A DNA stretch of 64,000 nt, taken from NCBI RefSeq assembly GCF_050611725.1, contig NZ_JBODJB010000001.1:2914001-2978000 (forward strand). Reading direction: 5' to 3'. The translations under genes and the position numbers were made by a program. The notes beneath the pieces are model-generated. The model saw only the letters and a program-made list of their open reading frames with translations. It searched no databases and was not told the DNA's origin. Within the stretch, counting starts at the first letter, position 1. Every line of letters begins with the position of its first letter. Source of the DNA: Ferruginibacter sp050611725. GTDB lineage: Bacteria > Bacteroidota > Bacteroidia > Chitinophagales > Chitinophagaceae. This document shows positions 54,601 through 63,469 of the stretch, piece by piece.

Positions 54601-56422
54601 CTTGTCCGCTTGTGATAGTACCTGAATTGACCGGTAAAACACTCCAGATATAACTACCGCTAGGCAAAGTATTATTTGCTGCATAAGTAAAATTCTGATC
54701 CACACAAGCATTAGCCGTTCCCGTTAGTATTACCGGAGGTGGCACTAAAGTCACCGTTAAAGTAGCAACACTTGAAGGACATCCTTTTACCATTTGATAC
54801 ACACTTACCGTATGTGGCCCTGTGCCATTCCATTTTACAACAACCGAATCTTTGTGTGCTCCCATTTCAGAAAGAATCGTATCTCCCGGAGTAACTGACC
54901 AATAAAACTGCCCTACTCCGGGCATATTTGTACCAACACTGTATACATAACTACCTCCAGGACAGATCACTTGTTGACCACTTATAATTCCGATCGCAGG
55001 CGTATCGTTTATCACTACATTAAAGGAAGATGAAGCTGTACAATAATTTGCAGCTATTACTGGTGTTGCAAACACAACATAATTACCGGCTACATTCCAT
55101 GTTGGAGTAATAAGCGGTGTGTTTAGAAAAGGGCCGGGTGGCGTAAAGCCCGTATTGGGAGTAATTGAAAAATCTGCTGCACCACCATCTGTTACAAAAT
55201 AACTACCTGTATTACCAACACATAATGGCGAAGAGCCATTTATTAAAAATTTAGGCCGGATATTAACGATCAATATTGAAGTATCGCCACAACCGGTATA
55301 GGGGTTGTTATAAATACAAGTAATGGTATCTGCACTACCCGGTGTTCCTACCCATTGCACATTAAATTCTACACTATTTGAATCTACTCCTAATATAGCT
55401 CCTCCACTCGTTACACTCCAACTGTAAAATGTACCCGGTAAAACAGGTAATGAATAAGTTTGCGATGAGTTCTGACAAACAACGGTATTCCCTGAAATAG
55501 GAATATTATTGTATAAAACAGGGACATTTAGCGTACCCACACTACTGCATTGTCCGGCACAAGTACCCGTACTAACGGTAACAGATGTAGGATAATTGGC
55601 AGGAGGATTATTCCATTGTATTAGCACACATTGCTGATTAGATGGTCCAACAATAGTACCGCCGTTTACTGTCCAGTTAAAAGGCGGACAGGTTGAGTTT
55701 ACACAATAACTTGCTGTATCATTCGGACAAAGCATTTTTGAACAACTAGATATTATCTCTGGTGATGTCCCCGGATCAACAGTAATCACTACCATCATTG
55801 TATCGGAACAACCACATTTTTCTCCGTTAAAAACATTAGATATAGTAAGCAGTACATTGTAAGTACCCGGCGTTGCATATTGATGCGTTGGATTGGTAGC
55901 AGTAGAAGAATTACCATCGCCAAAATCCCAGTAATATGTATTAGCTCCGGATGATGTGTTATTGAACTGTAGGATCGTACTGGAACAAATATTTGTATTC
56001 GGGCTAAAATTGAATGCTGCAGTTGGAGGAGTTAACAAACAAAAATTTTCTGTGAGCGTATCTACACAGGTCCCTGCTCCATTAGCAACTATAACCTGTA
56101 GAGATCCCGTACTGCCATTGCCCCAAGTAACTGTTATGGGATTACCTGAAAAACCGGTGGGTGTTCCTCCTGCTACTGTCCAGGTATATGTAAACCCTGG
56201 AAGATTAGGGAAGACAGTATAATTTGCCGAACTGTTTTTACATGCATAGTGCCCTTCTGCAGGTCCACCATTTGATCCTCCCTGACACCTTTCATCACTT
56301 TTACAGGCGAAAACATGGGCATCATCTCTTAAAGTAAATTGCGGACAGCATCCTTGCGACCTTGCATTAAATGTTTGAAGAATACTAAAAAGTAAAATGA
56401 GGCAGGATAAAATTTTTCTCAT
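51686..56422 (-). CDS. Giant PKD-domain secreted protein with type IX sorting domain
   Basis: Protein of 1578 residues starting with a signal peptide (MRKILSCLILLFSILQTFNARSQ). It contains PKD domains (YYWDFGDGNSSTATNPTHQY near residue 165, CFGDGASAVTVSDSVDHKY, NFGDNATSFIANTNHSY). Between them lie many cysteine-containing Ig-like modules with repeated WYLN/WYHNG phrases. A fibronectin-like segment (KISSFVVNKQNTDAMVSWQM) precedes the C-terminal sorting domain VRLYPNPVKNGLFTIA...QTKQLVLIK. Likely a surface adhesin or matrix protein exported by the type IX system; the ligand is unknown. Confidence 0.87.
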   Translation of the reverse strand: MRKILSCLILLFSILQTFNARSQGCCPQFTLRDDAHVFACKSDERCQGGSNGGPAEGHYACKNSSANYTVFPNLPGFTYTWTVAGGTPTGFSGNPITVTWGNGSTGSLQVIVANGAGTCVDTLTENFCLLTPPTAAFNFSPNTNICSSTILQFNNTSSGANTYYWDFGDGNSSTATNPTHQYATPGTYNVLLTISNVFNGEKCGCSDTMMVVITVDPGTSPEIISSCSKMLCPNDTASYCVNSTCPPFNWTVNGGTIVGPSNQQCVLIQWNNPPANYPTSVTVSTGTCAGQCSSVGTLNVPVLYNNIPISGNTVVCQNSSQTYSLPVLPGTFYSWSVTSGGAILGVDSNSVEFNVQWVGTPGSADTITCIYNNPYTGCGDTSILIVNIRPKFLINGSSPLCVGNTGSYFVTDGGAADFSITPNTGFTPPGPFLNTPLITPTWNVAGNYVVFATPVIAANYCTASSSFNVVINDTPAIGIISGQQVICPGGSYVYSVGTNMPGVGQFYWSVTPGDTILSEMGAHKDSVVVKWNGTGPHTVSVYQMVKGCPSSVATLTVTLVPPPVILTGTANACVDQNFTYAANNTLPSGSYIWSVLPVNSGTITSGQGTNSVQIQWHGSIFNPITFDTVVVTTCGGTDTFFVTVSEPPPTSIAPSGFLCSGINLTSTLSGVSYQWYLNDNPLPSTNTQSININQAGTYMVYVYQSPGACPSRATITIPPDQKPYLVLPCGTGIFDYLPPDTTSIKYCSGSAISSAINVATPGGPCNFQWYMNTYSNPVGANSSSYTATAIGLYWVVTTNIASGCKDTLGYVKIDTICCDNSYAMNFVETGCDTMHFKASITPVPNPQFPYHWCFGDGASAVTVSDSVDHKYKYAGQYTVCVYTYVITGTGDTCAENYCRTIDVPMEADFDTLITCGAVKLTDMSTAMPAYSPYNYFWSSTGPATFSPSNTVANPTITYTAGGTYTVTLTISKNGCSSTISKPVTIYLVNAAINGPTTVCAGTDAPFSATPTGPLYQYAWNFGDNATSFIANTNHSYPTPGTTNYTITLTVTDSHGCTDVATHPITVIAPPPVNITPDTFICPGSTAMLTVTAGFQTYQWYHNGNPISGANSNTYATGAIGQYWVVVTSNNGGCNITSPICQVFYRPLPIANIQGQSIACWDGTNPASIFLYNDPVLSNYAYQWYLGGVPIPAETNYYLNTTQNALGTYSYSLTVTDTSINGGCSVTDTFCVIVGLSPQVIVTPPSGGPFCSGSVYTFTAMGLPPNPNYVYYWNNGVYGQSMSTGQSGNYFVTVTNPVNGCIGTSTAVGIKRSPTAILFPVGCDTLCDTSNIVPPLPLTSNLTYGIYTIDWYDNGNYIYSGPFLPVSVLVPLLGNHNISMVVTFNGCSDSSDVYSIFVIDCLSTIPVKISSFVVNKQNTDAMVSWQMTETIGIDRYEILRSTDGVYFTSVNKISNITGRNNYSYADKYLIAGMYYYRVRVIEKTGASYLTAIRAIRIIDNTAVRLYPNPVKNGLFTIATNDTRHKTIKVFDSRGILKYSYSTVASIYKIDATIWAKGMYMVSVISDDGQVQTKQLVLIK

Positions 56423-56545
56423 AAATACAGGTTAAGTTTTGGCAAAGCAAGATGGCTTCGTTATGAAAATAACAAACGGTATTCAGAAATGCAATTAAAT
56501 CAACGGGAATTATATTAAGATTGTTTGCACAATAAAAAAAATGCA

Positions 56546-56566
56546 GAAAAGATGCTTGAAAGCATC
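56546..56566 (-). terminator. Terminator-like hairpin after the SGNH hydrolase gene
   Basis: On the minus strand GATGCT-TTCA-AGCATC is followed by TTTT. Confidence 0.6.
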
Positions 56567-56638
56567 AAATAAGAAAAGTAAGCATCCCTATATTGTAAAA
56601 TCTAAATCTATATGATTCTTAAAAATAGTATTCCGGAA

Positions 56639-57364
56639 TTAGATATGATATTCGTCTAATACTTTTCGGATCTCCTCCTTCCAAATTAAATAAGCTTTAG
56701 ATGTTAAATGAATGCCATCTCCTTGTGCATACTCATGTTTTAATTGTTGATTTTGTGATAAGTGAGGATTCAAATTGATCACTTTAACATTAGCGGCTTT
56801 TGCAAATTGTAAGATCCTTTCATTTAAGGCCGAAACTTTTGAGTTATATACTTTATGATTCGGTTCGTCACTAGAAACATAAATAACAGTGTGTAATACC
56901 GGAATGATATTACGCTCCTTCAACTTGTCTACAATTGCAGCCAAATGCTTCAGGGTAGAATCCGGATTGATCTGATTCATTATATCATTGATCCCTCCTT
57001 CAATAAAACAAATTTTCGGTTTTGCTTTATAAACAAATGGAAGACGCACAATTAGTCCTTGTGTAATATCAGTACCTGCACCTCTGTTAGCAACATCTTG
57101 TCTTTCCAACAGTTCATTCCAAAACATACGGTAAACTAAAGAATTACCAAACATTACAATATTCGACTGGCCTTGATACAATGTGGTGCAGTAATCCATC
57201 TGTTCCATAAACTGCGATTTTCTGAGATAAGTAGTTGTATCATTTCTATAAGTAATAAACTGACGGATCTTTGTCCAGTAACTACCATTATAAAACAATG
57301 TAAAAAAACCAATGAGTGTGATAATGTTTGTAATAATTAAAAGAGTAAATCTTCTGTTTTTCAT
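56639..57364 (-). CDS. SGNH/GDSL-family hydrolase
   Basis: Esterase-fold protein of 241 residues with an N-terminal membrane anchor or signal (FTLLIITNIITLIGFFTLFY). Block I VMFGNSLVYR, block III GINDI and the C-terminal D/H block QGDGIHLTSKAY are all present. Family members act on acyl or acetyl esters of lipids or glycans. Substrate unknown and no operon partner. Confidence 0.87.
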   Translation of the reverse strand: MKNRRFTLLIITNIITLIGFFTLFYNGSYWTKIRQFITYRNDTTTYLRKSQFMEQMDYCTTLYQGQSNIVMFGNSLVYRMFWNELLERQDVANRGAGTDITQGLIVRLPFVYKAKPKICFIEGGINDIMNQINPDSTLKHLAAIVDKLKERNIIPVLHTVIYVSSDEPNHKVYNSKVSALNERILQFAKAANVKVINLNPHLSQNQQLKHEYAQGDGIHLTSKAYLIWKEEIRKVLDEYHI

Positions 57365-57577
57365 CTAAAATCATTTTGTTAAAAATAAAGACATTAAAAA
57401 CAAATAGATACGGTAATAAGATTTAGTTATCCTCACTTTAATAAGACTTGTCTTTACTTTTTTGAAAAGAATTACAAGATCTTGAGTTGTAGTCAAAGAG
57501 ATCATATTATTCAAAAAAACATAGTACTGACAAACTATGCGTCAATAAAAGTTCAATAAAGAAATACTGTACAAGGG

Positions 57578-57622
57578 TGCGACGCCAATGAAGATGAATA
57601 AAGAACTACTGCCGGTATCAAA
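57578..57622 (+). repeat. Dispersed TGCGACGC-type sequence, copy 2
   Basis: Related to 32271-32313 on the other strand, sharing TGCGACGC, a GATGA block, AACTA and GGTAT-AAAA. Confidence 0.55.
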
Positions 57623-57626
57623 ATAA

Positions 57627-57659
57627 AAATCCCCGCTATGCAAAGCATGGCGGGGATTT
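57627..57659. terminator. Bidirectional terminator hairpin
   Basis: 10-bp stem AAATCCCCGC/GCGGGGATTT extended by an inner ATGC/GCAT pair. It lies 18 bp past the stop of the 32-codon gene and has A- and T-runs on its two sides. Confidence 0.85.
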
Positions 57660-57676
57660 AAACAAGGCAGACATCA

Positions 57677-57775
57677 TTAATGAATTACAAAAGGATTGTT
57701 ATCCCAGTAATCATCTTTGTGCAACCCTAAAATTTGTTTCAGGTAACAATACCAATGTTGTAATCTTTTTTTCAT
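57677..57775 (-). CDS. Small protein gene, 32 codons
   Basis: ATG at 57775 to TAA at 57677. The product starts MKKRLQHWYCYLKQILGL and ends with acidic/aromatic DDYWDNNPFVIH. It lies between the groEL terminator and its own strong hairpin terminator, so it has the layout of an independent transcription unit. No family recognised. Coding status is not proven. Confidence 0.5.
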   Translation of the reverse strand: MKKRLQHWYCYLKQILGLHKDDYWDNNPFVIH

Positions 57776-57813
57776 AAGTCATACATTTTAATTGTTAGAG
57801 AAAAATTTTATTG

Positions 57814-57847
57814 AAAAGTCCCTCAAGCTTTCGCAGAAGGGACTTTT
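57814..57847 (-). terminator. Terminator of groEL
   Basis: AAAAGTCCCT ... AGGGACTTTT hairpin with a short inner pair CTTTCG, 30 bp after the groEL stop. Confidence 0.85.
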
Positions 57848-57876
57848 ATTATCAATTATAAATTATCAGCTATCAA

Positions 57877-59511
57877 TTAGTAGCCCATACCACCCATATC
57901 AGGTGCACCATGAGGCATTGGAGCTTCGTCTTTAGGTTTGTCGGCAATTACACATTCTGTGGTTAACAACATACCTGCAATGCTTGCTGCATTTTCCAAA
58001 GCAACACGGCTCACTTTAGTTGGATCGATAACACCCGCTTTGAACAGGTTTTCGTACACTTCAGTTCTTGCATTGAAACCGAAATCTCCTTTACCTTCTC
58101 TGATCTTTTGTACAACGATAGAGCCATCGATACCAGCGTTAGATGTAAGTGTACGGATCGGTGCTTCTAAAGCACGACGAACAATCTGCATACCTGTTTG
58201 CTCATCTGCAATTTGGCCTTTTACTTTTGGTTCAAGACTTTCAACTGCACGGATGTAAGCAACACCACCACCGGGAACAATTCCTTCTTCAACAGCAGCT
58301 CTTGTTGCATGTAAAGCATCGTCTACTCTGTCTTTCTTTTCTTTCATTTCAACTTCGGTAGCAGCACCCACATAAAGAACCGCAACACCACCGGCTAATT
58401 TAGCAAGGCGTTCCTGTAATTTTTCTTTGTCGTAATCTGAAGTTGTATTTTCTACTTGTGCTTTGATTTGATTTACACGAGCAAGAATATCTTTCTTAGC
58501 TCCTTTACCACCAACGATGGTTGTGTTGTCTTTATCAATTGTAACTGAAGCCGCTTGACCCAAAGAAGTCAAATCAGCACCTTCTAATTTATGTCCTAAT
58601 TCTTCGCTGATAACAGTACCTGCAGTTAGGATAGCAATATCTGTTAACATTTCTTTTCTTCTGTCACCAAAGCCAGGAGCTTTTACAGCAGCTACTTTAA
58701 TAGTACCACGTAATTTGTTCACCACTAATGTTGCCAATGCTTCTCCTTCCAGATCTTCCGCAATAATTAATAACGGACGACCACTTTGTGCAACTTTCTC
58801 CAAAATATGAAGAATGTCTTTCATTGCAGATATCTTTTTATCATAAATTAAGATATAAGGATTTTGCAATTCTGTTTGCATTTTTTCGCTGTTGGTTACA
58901 AAGTATGGAGATACATATCCACGGTCGAATTGCATACCTTCAACAATATCAACAGTTGTATCCGTTCCTTTTGCTTCTTCAACAGTGATCACACCTTCTT
59001 TACCAACTTTTGCAAAAGCCTCAGCAATTAATTTACCGATGGTTTCGTCGTTGTTAGCAGAGATCGTTGCTACTTGTTGAATTTTTTTACTGTCGTTACC
59101 TACAGTTTGTGATTGAGATTTTAAATGCTCAACAACAATAGAAACCGCTTTATCAATACCACGTTTCAAATCCATTGGATTTGCACCTGCAGCAACCATT
59201 TTCAAACCTTCGCCGATAATTGCTTGTGCTAAAACAGTTGCAGTTGTTGTACCATCACCTGCAATGTCTGCAGTTTTTGATGCAACTTCTTTCACCATTT
59301 GAGCTCCCATGTTTTCAATAGGATCTTCCAAGTCAATTTCTTTCGCTACAGTTACACCATCTTTAGTAACTGATGGAGAACCGAATTTTTTTTCTATTAC
59401 TACATTACGACCTTTTGGTCCAAGTGTTACTTTAACTGCATTCGCTAAAGTATCAACGCCCTTTTTCATTTTGTTACGGGCTTCGATATCGAAGTATATT
59501 AATTTTGCCAT
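57877..59511 (-). CDS. groEL: Chaperonin GroEL
   Basis: 60-kDa chaperonin of 544 residues that folds proteins with GroES in the cytoplasm. It shows TLGPKGRNVVIEKKFG, DGTTTATVLAQAI, ALDGAD-equivalent EEGIVPGGGVAYIRA and the methionine/glycine-rich tail PHGAPDMGGMGY. groES lies upstream after a ~120-bp spacer. No CIRCE operator was seen. Confidence 0.98.
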   Translation of the reverse strand: MAKLIYFDIEARNKMKKGVDTLANAVKVTLGPKGRNVVIEKKFGSPSVTKDGVTVAKEIDLEDPIENMGAQMVKEVASKTADIAGDGTTTATVLAQAIIGEGLKMVAAGANPMDLKRGIDKAVSIVVEHLKSQSQTVGNDSKKIQQVATISANNDETIGKLIAEAFAKVGKEGVITVEEAKGTDTTVDIVEGMQFDRGYVSPYFVTNSEKMQTELQNPYILIYDKKISAMKDILHILEKVAQSGRPLLIIAEDLEGEALATLVVNKLRGTIKVAAVKAPGFGDRRKEMLTDIAILTAGTVISEELGHKLEGADLTSLGQAASVTIDKDNTTIVGGKGAKKDILARVNQIKAQVENTTSDYDKEKLQERLAKLAGGVAVLYVGAATEVEMKEKKDRVDDALHATRAAVEEGIVPGGGVAYIRAVESLEPKVKGQIADEQTGMQIVRRALEAPIRTLTSNAGIDGSIVVQKIREGKGDFGFNARTEVYENLFKAGVIDPTKVSRVALENAASIAGMLLTTECVIADKPKDEAPMPHGAPDMGGMGY

Positions 59512-59519
59512 TGTATTTA

Positions 59520-59635
59520 ATTTGATGATTTGGAAATTTGGTGATTTGGAAATTTCGGAGCTTGCTAATTTAAAGACCTGATTACTATTAAAACATTATC
59601 AAATCTTCAAATCTTCAAATCTCCAAATTGATTAA
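59520..59635. repeat. Inverted repeat of ATTTGGA/TCCAAAT words in the groES-groEL spacer
   Basis: GATTTGGAAATTTGGTGATT on one side and CAAATCTTCAAATCTCCAAA on the other can pair across ~60 nt. The words match the rseP-ssrA spacer. Confidence 0.65.
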
Positions 59636-59913
59636 ACGATTGCAAGAATATCACTCTCTCTCATGATCAGGTATTCCAACCCTTCGATCGTGATCTCTGT
59701 GCCAGCGTATTTACCATATAAAACTGTATCGCCAGCTTTTACGGTTACAGGTTCATCTTTTTTACCGGGACCTGCAGCTACTACAGTACCACGTTGTGGT
59801 TTTTCTTTTGCAGTATCAGGAATAATGATTCCGCCGGCAGACTTTTCTTCTGCGGCAGCAGCTTTAACAATCACCCTGTCGTGTAGAGGGGTAATGCTTA
59901 ACTTCTTCGCCAT
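59632..59913 (-). CDS. groES: Co-chaperonin GroES
   Basis: Ten-kDa lid of the GroEL chamber, 93 residues. ITPLHDRVIVKAAAAEEKSAGGIIIPD contains the mobile loop; VLYGKYAGTEITIEG and YLIMRESDILAIV complete the family pattern. First gene of the groES-groEL unit. Confidence 0.97.
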   Translation of the reverse strand: MAKKLSITPLHDRVIVKAAAAEEKSAGGIIIPDTAKEKPQRGTVVAAGPGKKDEPVTVKAGDTVLYGKYAGTEITIEGLEYLIMRESDILAIV

Positions 59914-60142
59914 AATTGTATTAGTTTTTGATTGTTTTTAATTAAGCCGGTTTTACCGGGCAGCGAAGGTAATCCAATTTTGTACCAAACGTTTAAAAAG
60001 AATGTTTGGCAGACTTCTTTACCCAAACTGTCATTTTACAGATTTTTTTGGGTGTCAAAACTTCATAAATAGTTGCATTTAACGGAATTGTATGTATTTT
60101 TCGGAGAAATGGAATCTTACTCTTACAATAAAACTTAGTACA

Positions 60143-60871
60143 ATGAAAAAAGGGATTTTATCTATTATTGCTTTTCTACTCCTTGGTTCAGCCATTTTTG
60201 CTCAAAAAGCCCCGTTAGTACTTTATGTAAACAGTAAGTATGGGAATTGCACGACCATGCCGTATGGCTATTGTTTTCAGATCAAAGATGCCAAGAGCAG
60301 GATGTATAAGAACTGGCAAAACTATGCTGGACAAATAAGAGGGCTCGAATATGAGGAAGGTTATCTCTATACCATTACAGTAAAGAAGATCATGCATGAA
60401 TTTCCTCCGTTTGAGGGTATTAATTACTACTATAAACTGATAAAAGTGCTAAGCAAAAAACCGGTGAAGGTAAAGCCGGTAAAGACAGATATCAATGACA
60501 AAAAATATACACTTTATTATTATTTGGATTCCGATACTTTAAAATGGATCGGCGATAATAAAAAAAGTCATATCAGATTTGATATTAAAGCTAAAAGAAT
60601 TTACGGTAACGACGGATGCAACAGCTATTTTGGAAGCATCAAATCAATAGATGACAAAAAAATTCAGTTCGGTGTGATCGGTGGAACCCTAATGGCTTGT
60701 CCTGACATACTAAACAACAGTGATAATAAAATAAGATCCCTTCTTGAAGAAGTTGATGGATATACTGTTAGCAATAAAGGCAAGGATATTGACCTATTGA
60801 AGGGATCGACAGTGGTGTTAAGATATTCGCAAGACGATATTGTATTGGTAGTGCCCGATAGGCAAATTTAA
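60143..60871 (+). CDS. Secreted DUF4377 plus META-domain protein
   Basis: Protein of 242 residues from the ATG at 60143, chosen for its signal peptide (MKKGILSIIAFLLLGSAIFAQ). The first half (SKYGNCTTMPYGYCFQIKD ... GLEYEEGYLYTITVKK) resembles DUF4377. The second half (RIYGNDGCNSYFGS ... GGTLMACPD) is a META/HslJ-like domain. Likely a periplasmic or envelope stress-type protein; precise function unknown. Confidence 0.78.
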   Translation: MKKGILSIIAFLLLGSAIFAQKAPLVLYVNSKYGNCTTMPYGYCFQIKDAKSRMYKNWQNYAGQIRGLEYEEGYLYTITVKKIMHEFPPFEGINYYYKLIKVLSKKPVKVKPVKTDINDKKYTLYYYLDSDTLKWIGDNKKSHIRFDIKAKRIYGNDGCNSYFGSIKSIDDKKIQFGVIGGTLMACPDILNNSDNKIRSLLEEVDGYTVSNKGKDIDLLKGSTVVLRYSQDDIVLVVPDRQI

Positions 60872-60911
60872 GATTCCGCATATAGAAACATAGCAATAAG
60901 CACAATTTACT

Positions 60912-60919
60912 TAGCTTTG
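60912..60919 (+). promoter_or_regulatory. -7 box upstream of nusB
   Basis: TAGCTTTG followed by CACCC, 25 bp before the ATG. The same TTTGCACCC ending occurs at the dapB promoter. Confidence 0.55.
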
Positions 60920-60943
60920 CACCCTTAATCAAGTTCTTAACAG

Positions 60944-61876
60944 ATGATCAGCAGAAGAAATATCAGGGTAAAAGTGATGCAAAGCCTGTATACATTGGAT
61001 AGTATCAGCAATGATATACAAAGCGGCGATGCAATTAAGCTTTTAAACAAACAAATAGAACAAAGCAGACAACTGTTCATTTATCTTACTTATTTTTTAA
61101 CTGAAGTGGCTCGTTATGCTGAGGCAGATGCTCTTAAAAAGGCATCTAAACACTTGCCTTCAGAAAAAGACCTCAACATCAATACTAAAATTGCCGGTAA
61201 TGAATTACTCTGGAAAATTTTAGAAACTCCCAGCTACAAAACTGCAGTAAACTACTTTAAACCGGAGCAGAGTATAGACGGCGAATTGTTGAAAAAAACT
61301 TATCAGGCTTTAACCGCTTCCGAAGAATATAAAGAATACATAAGCATTCCTGCAAGAGATAAAAAAAGCGAGAAAGATATCCTGCAATTTATCTTCACTA
61401 ACCTCATGTTACCGAATGAAGATTTCATTCATAACGTAGAAGAACAATTTATCAATTGGGATGATGATGCAGAAATGATGAATGTACTGATGTTGAATTT
61501 TCTGCAAAAACCACAGTCATATAATTTTGATGAGTTTGTAAGTACAGAAAAAATGGACTTTGGTAAATCATTATTGCTTACTACTATTGATAAGAAGCCG
61601 GTGAGCATGGAATTACTAAAACCAAAATTGAAGAACTGGGATGCAGAGAGGATCGCTACATTGGATCTGATCATTATTCAAATGGGTATTTGCGAATTTC
61701 TGTTTTTCGAAACCATTCCTACAAAAGTTACCATCAACGAATATATTGACCTGGCAAAAGATTACAGTACGCCACAAAGCGGACAATTTATCAACGGCAT
61801 TTTAGACAATATACATAAAGAACTATCTGCCGCAGGCAAAATTGATAAGAAAACTTTTAAGAACAGCAAATTGTAA
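60944..61876 (+). CDS. nusB: Transcription antitermination factor NusB
   Basis: 310 residues, long as usual in Bacteroidota, with an extended N-terminal half. The C-terminal NusB domain shows WDAERIATLDLIIIQMGICEFLFFETIPTKVTINEYIDLAKDYS and GQFINGILDNI. It acts with NusE (S10) in rRNA antitermination. The last base of its stop overlaps the start of the DUF1573 gene (TAATG). Confidence 0.93.
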   Translation: MISRRNIRVKVMQSLYTLDSISNDIQSGDAIKLLNKQIEQSRQLFIYLTYFLTEVARYAEADALKKASKHLPSEKDLNINTKIAGNELLWKILETPSYKTAVNYFKPEQSIDGELLKKTYQALTASEEYKEYISIPARDKKSEKDILQFIFTNLMLPNEDFIHNVEEQFINWDDDAEMMNVLMLNFLQKPQSYNFDEFVSTEKMDFGKSLLLTTIDKKPVSMELLKPKLKNWDAERIATLDLIIIQMGICEFLFFETIPTKVTINEYIDLAKDYSTPQSGQFINGILDNIHKELSAAGKIDKKTFKNSKL

Positions 61877-62316
61877 TGAGAATGAAAAAAGGAATTGTTT
61901 TTCTATTATTACTTACGGCAATTTTTTCGTGTAATATCAGAAGAAAGGATAAGATCTCAGATGAACAAGCTACTGCAATAGAAAAGGCCTCAAAAGACAC
62001 AACAACAGTGCAGCTAATTGATAGCGTTTTTGATTTCGGAACAATCACCGAGGGTGAAAAAGTTTCTTTTAGTTTCAGATTTAAAAACACGGGAACAAAG
62101 GCACTGGTGATCGAAAAAACTTCAGCTAGTTGCGGATGTACAGTTCCCGAAAAGCCTGAGAAACCTATTCTTCCGGGTGAAATTGGATTTATTAAAGCTG
62201 TATTCACACCCAGCTCGGCAGGACATAATGAAAAAACTATTGATGTAACAGCTAATACCAAACCGGATTTTCCTACATTGATATTGACCGGAGAAGTGGC
62301 AGGAAAGAAAGAATAA
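61876..62316 (+). CDS. DUF1573 lipoprotein
   Basis: Protein of 146 residues with lipobox TAIFSC (lipidation near C19). DFGTITEGEKVSFSFRFKNTGTKAL and CGCTVPEKPEKPILPGE are the DUF1573 signature, an Ig-like domain common in Bacteroidota. It is coupled to nusB and precedes yajC, a commonly conserved order. Function unknown. Confidence 0.88.
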   Translation: MRMKKGIVFLLLLTAIFSCNIRRKDKISDEQATAIEKASKDTTTVQLIDSVFDFGTITEGEKVSFSFRFKNTGTKALVIEKTSASCGCTVPEKPEKPILPGEIGFIKAVFTPSSAGHNEKTIDVTANTKPDFPTLILTGEVAGKKE

Positions 62317-62417
62317 GAAATAAGAAAGTTGAACAACTCAAAAACGCTAACATTTTAAAACCCTAATTCTTCTTAACCTCTAAACCAATTAAAATAACAA
62401 TTAAACAATAAATAAAC

Positions 62418-62753
62418 ATGCAACTTTTAAACATTTTTTTGATGGCTGATCCACAAGGGAAAAGCAGCAGTAGTTTTTCTTTGATCTTTATGGGATTGAT
62501 GATTCTTGTATTTTGGTTATTCATGATCCGTCCACAAGCTAAAAAAGCAAAGCAGCAAAAAACCTTTATTAACGATTTGAAGAAAGGAGATAAAGTGGTT
62601 ACCATTGCAGGTATACATGGCACTATCAATAAGATCAATGAAGATGGCACTTTACAATTAGAAGTAAGTCCCGGCAGCTATATCAAAATTGAAAAAAGCA
62701 CTATTAGTTTAGAATGGTCGGCCGCAGTGAATAAAGTAACTGAAACGAAATAG
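62418..62753 (+). CDS. yajC: Preprotein translocase subunit YajC
   Basis: Single-helix accessory of the SecDF complex, 111 residues. The membrane segment (FSLIFMGLMILVFWLFMIRPQ) is followed by KKAKQQKTFINDLKKGDKVVTIAGIHGTI, the family signature. Confidence 0.94.
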   Translation: MQLLNIFLMADPQGKSSSSFSLIFMGLMILVFWLFMIRPQAKKAKQQKTFINDLKKGDKVVTIAGIHGTINKINEDGTLQLEVSPGSYIKIEKSTISLEWSAAVNKVTETK

Positions 62754-62761
62754 ATTTTTTT

Positions 62762-62860
62762 ACGATTTGGGATGTACGATTTTACTGAATATAGGCACTC
62801 TACTATTAATTGAAGAGATTACAAATTAAAAGAAATCATACATCCCAAATCGTACATCAT
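62762..62860. repeat. Inverted repeat of GATTTGGGATGTACGATTT words between yajC and coaE
   Basis: ACGATTTGGGATGTACGATT near 62763 faces AATCATACATCCCAAATCGT near 62835, allowing a strong long-range hairpin. Similar words lie in the moaCB-moeA spacer. Confidence 0.7.
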
Positions 62861-62872
62861 AAAAGTATTACA

Positions 62873-63469
62873 ATGCTAAGAGTGGGCCTCACAGGTGGTA
62901 TTGGCAGCGGTAAGAGTACCGTAGCCAAAATATTTGAAACCCTTGGTGTACCTGTATATTATGCAGATGATGCAGGCAAGCGACTGATGAATAAAGACGA
63001 AGTCCTTAAGCAACAGATAAAAGATAAATTCGGCAATGAAAGTTATAGCAATGGCCAACTGAACAGAAAACATCTTGCTTCCATTGTTTTCAATGACCCC
63101 GAAAAGCTAACACTATTAAATTCATTAGTGCATCCTGTAACCATTGCAGATGCAGAAAAATGGATGCAGCAGCAAAAAACTCCTTATGCATTAAAAGAAG
63201 CAGCCATTATATTCGAAAGTGGCTCCCAGGTTCATTTAGATAAAGTGATTGGTATTTACACCCCTACTCCATTACGTATTCAACGTGTCATGCAAAGAGA
63301 CAACATCTCTGCCGATGAAGTAAAAGCAAGAATGAACAAGCAGATAGACGAAGAAATAAAAATGCGTTTATGCGATTACGTTATCAATAATAACGAACAG
63401 GAACTATTGATACCACAGGTCTTAAAATTACATCAAGAGCTTTCTCAATTAGCAATTTCTACCAAATAA
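62873..63469 (+). CDS. coaE: Dephospho-CoA kinase
   Basis: Last step of coenzyme A synthesis. 198 residues from the ATG at 62873. P-loop GLTGGIGSGKSTVA, YYADDAGKRLMN and LVHPVTIADAEKW are typical. An upstream frame extension lies in repeat sequence and is rejected. Confidence 0.95.
   Translation: MLRVGLTGGIGSGKSTVAKIFETLGVPVYYADDAGKRLMNKDEVLKQQIKDKFGNESYSNGQLNRKHLASIVFNDPEKLTLLNSLVHPVTIADAEKWMQQQKTPYALKEAAIIFESGSQVHLDKVIGIYTPTPLRIQRVMQRDNISADEVKARMNKQIDEEIKMRLCDYVINNNEQELLIPQVLKLHQELSQLAISTK

Noticed and set aside
59914..60091. Search for a CIRCE operator before groES
   Set aside because: No TTAGCACTC-N9-GAGTGCTAA inverted repeat is present.
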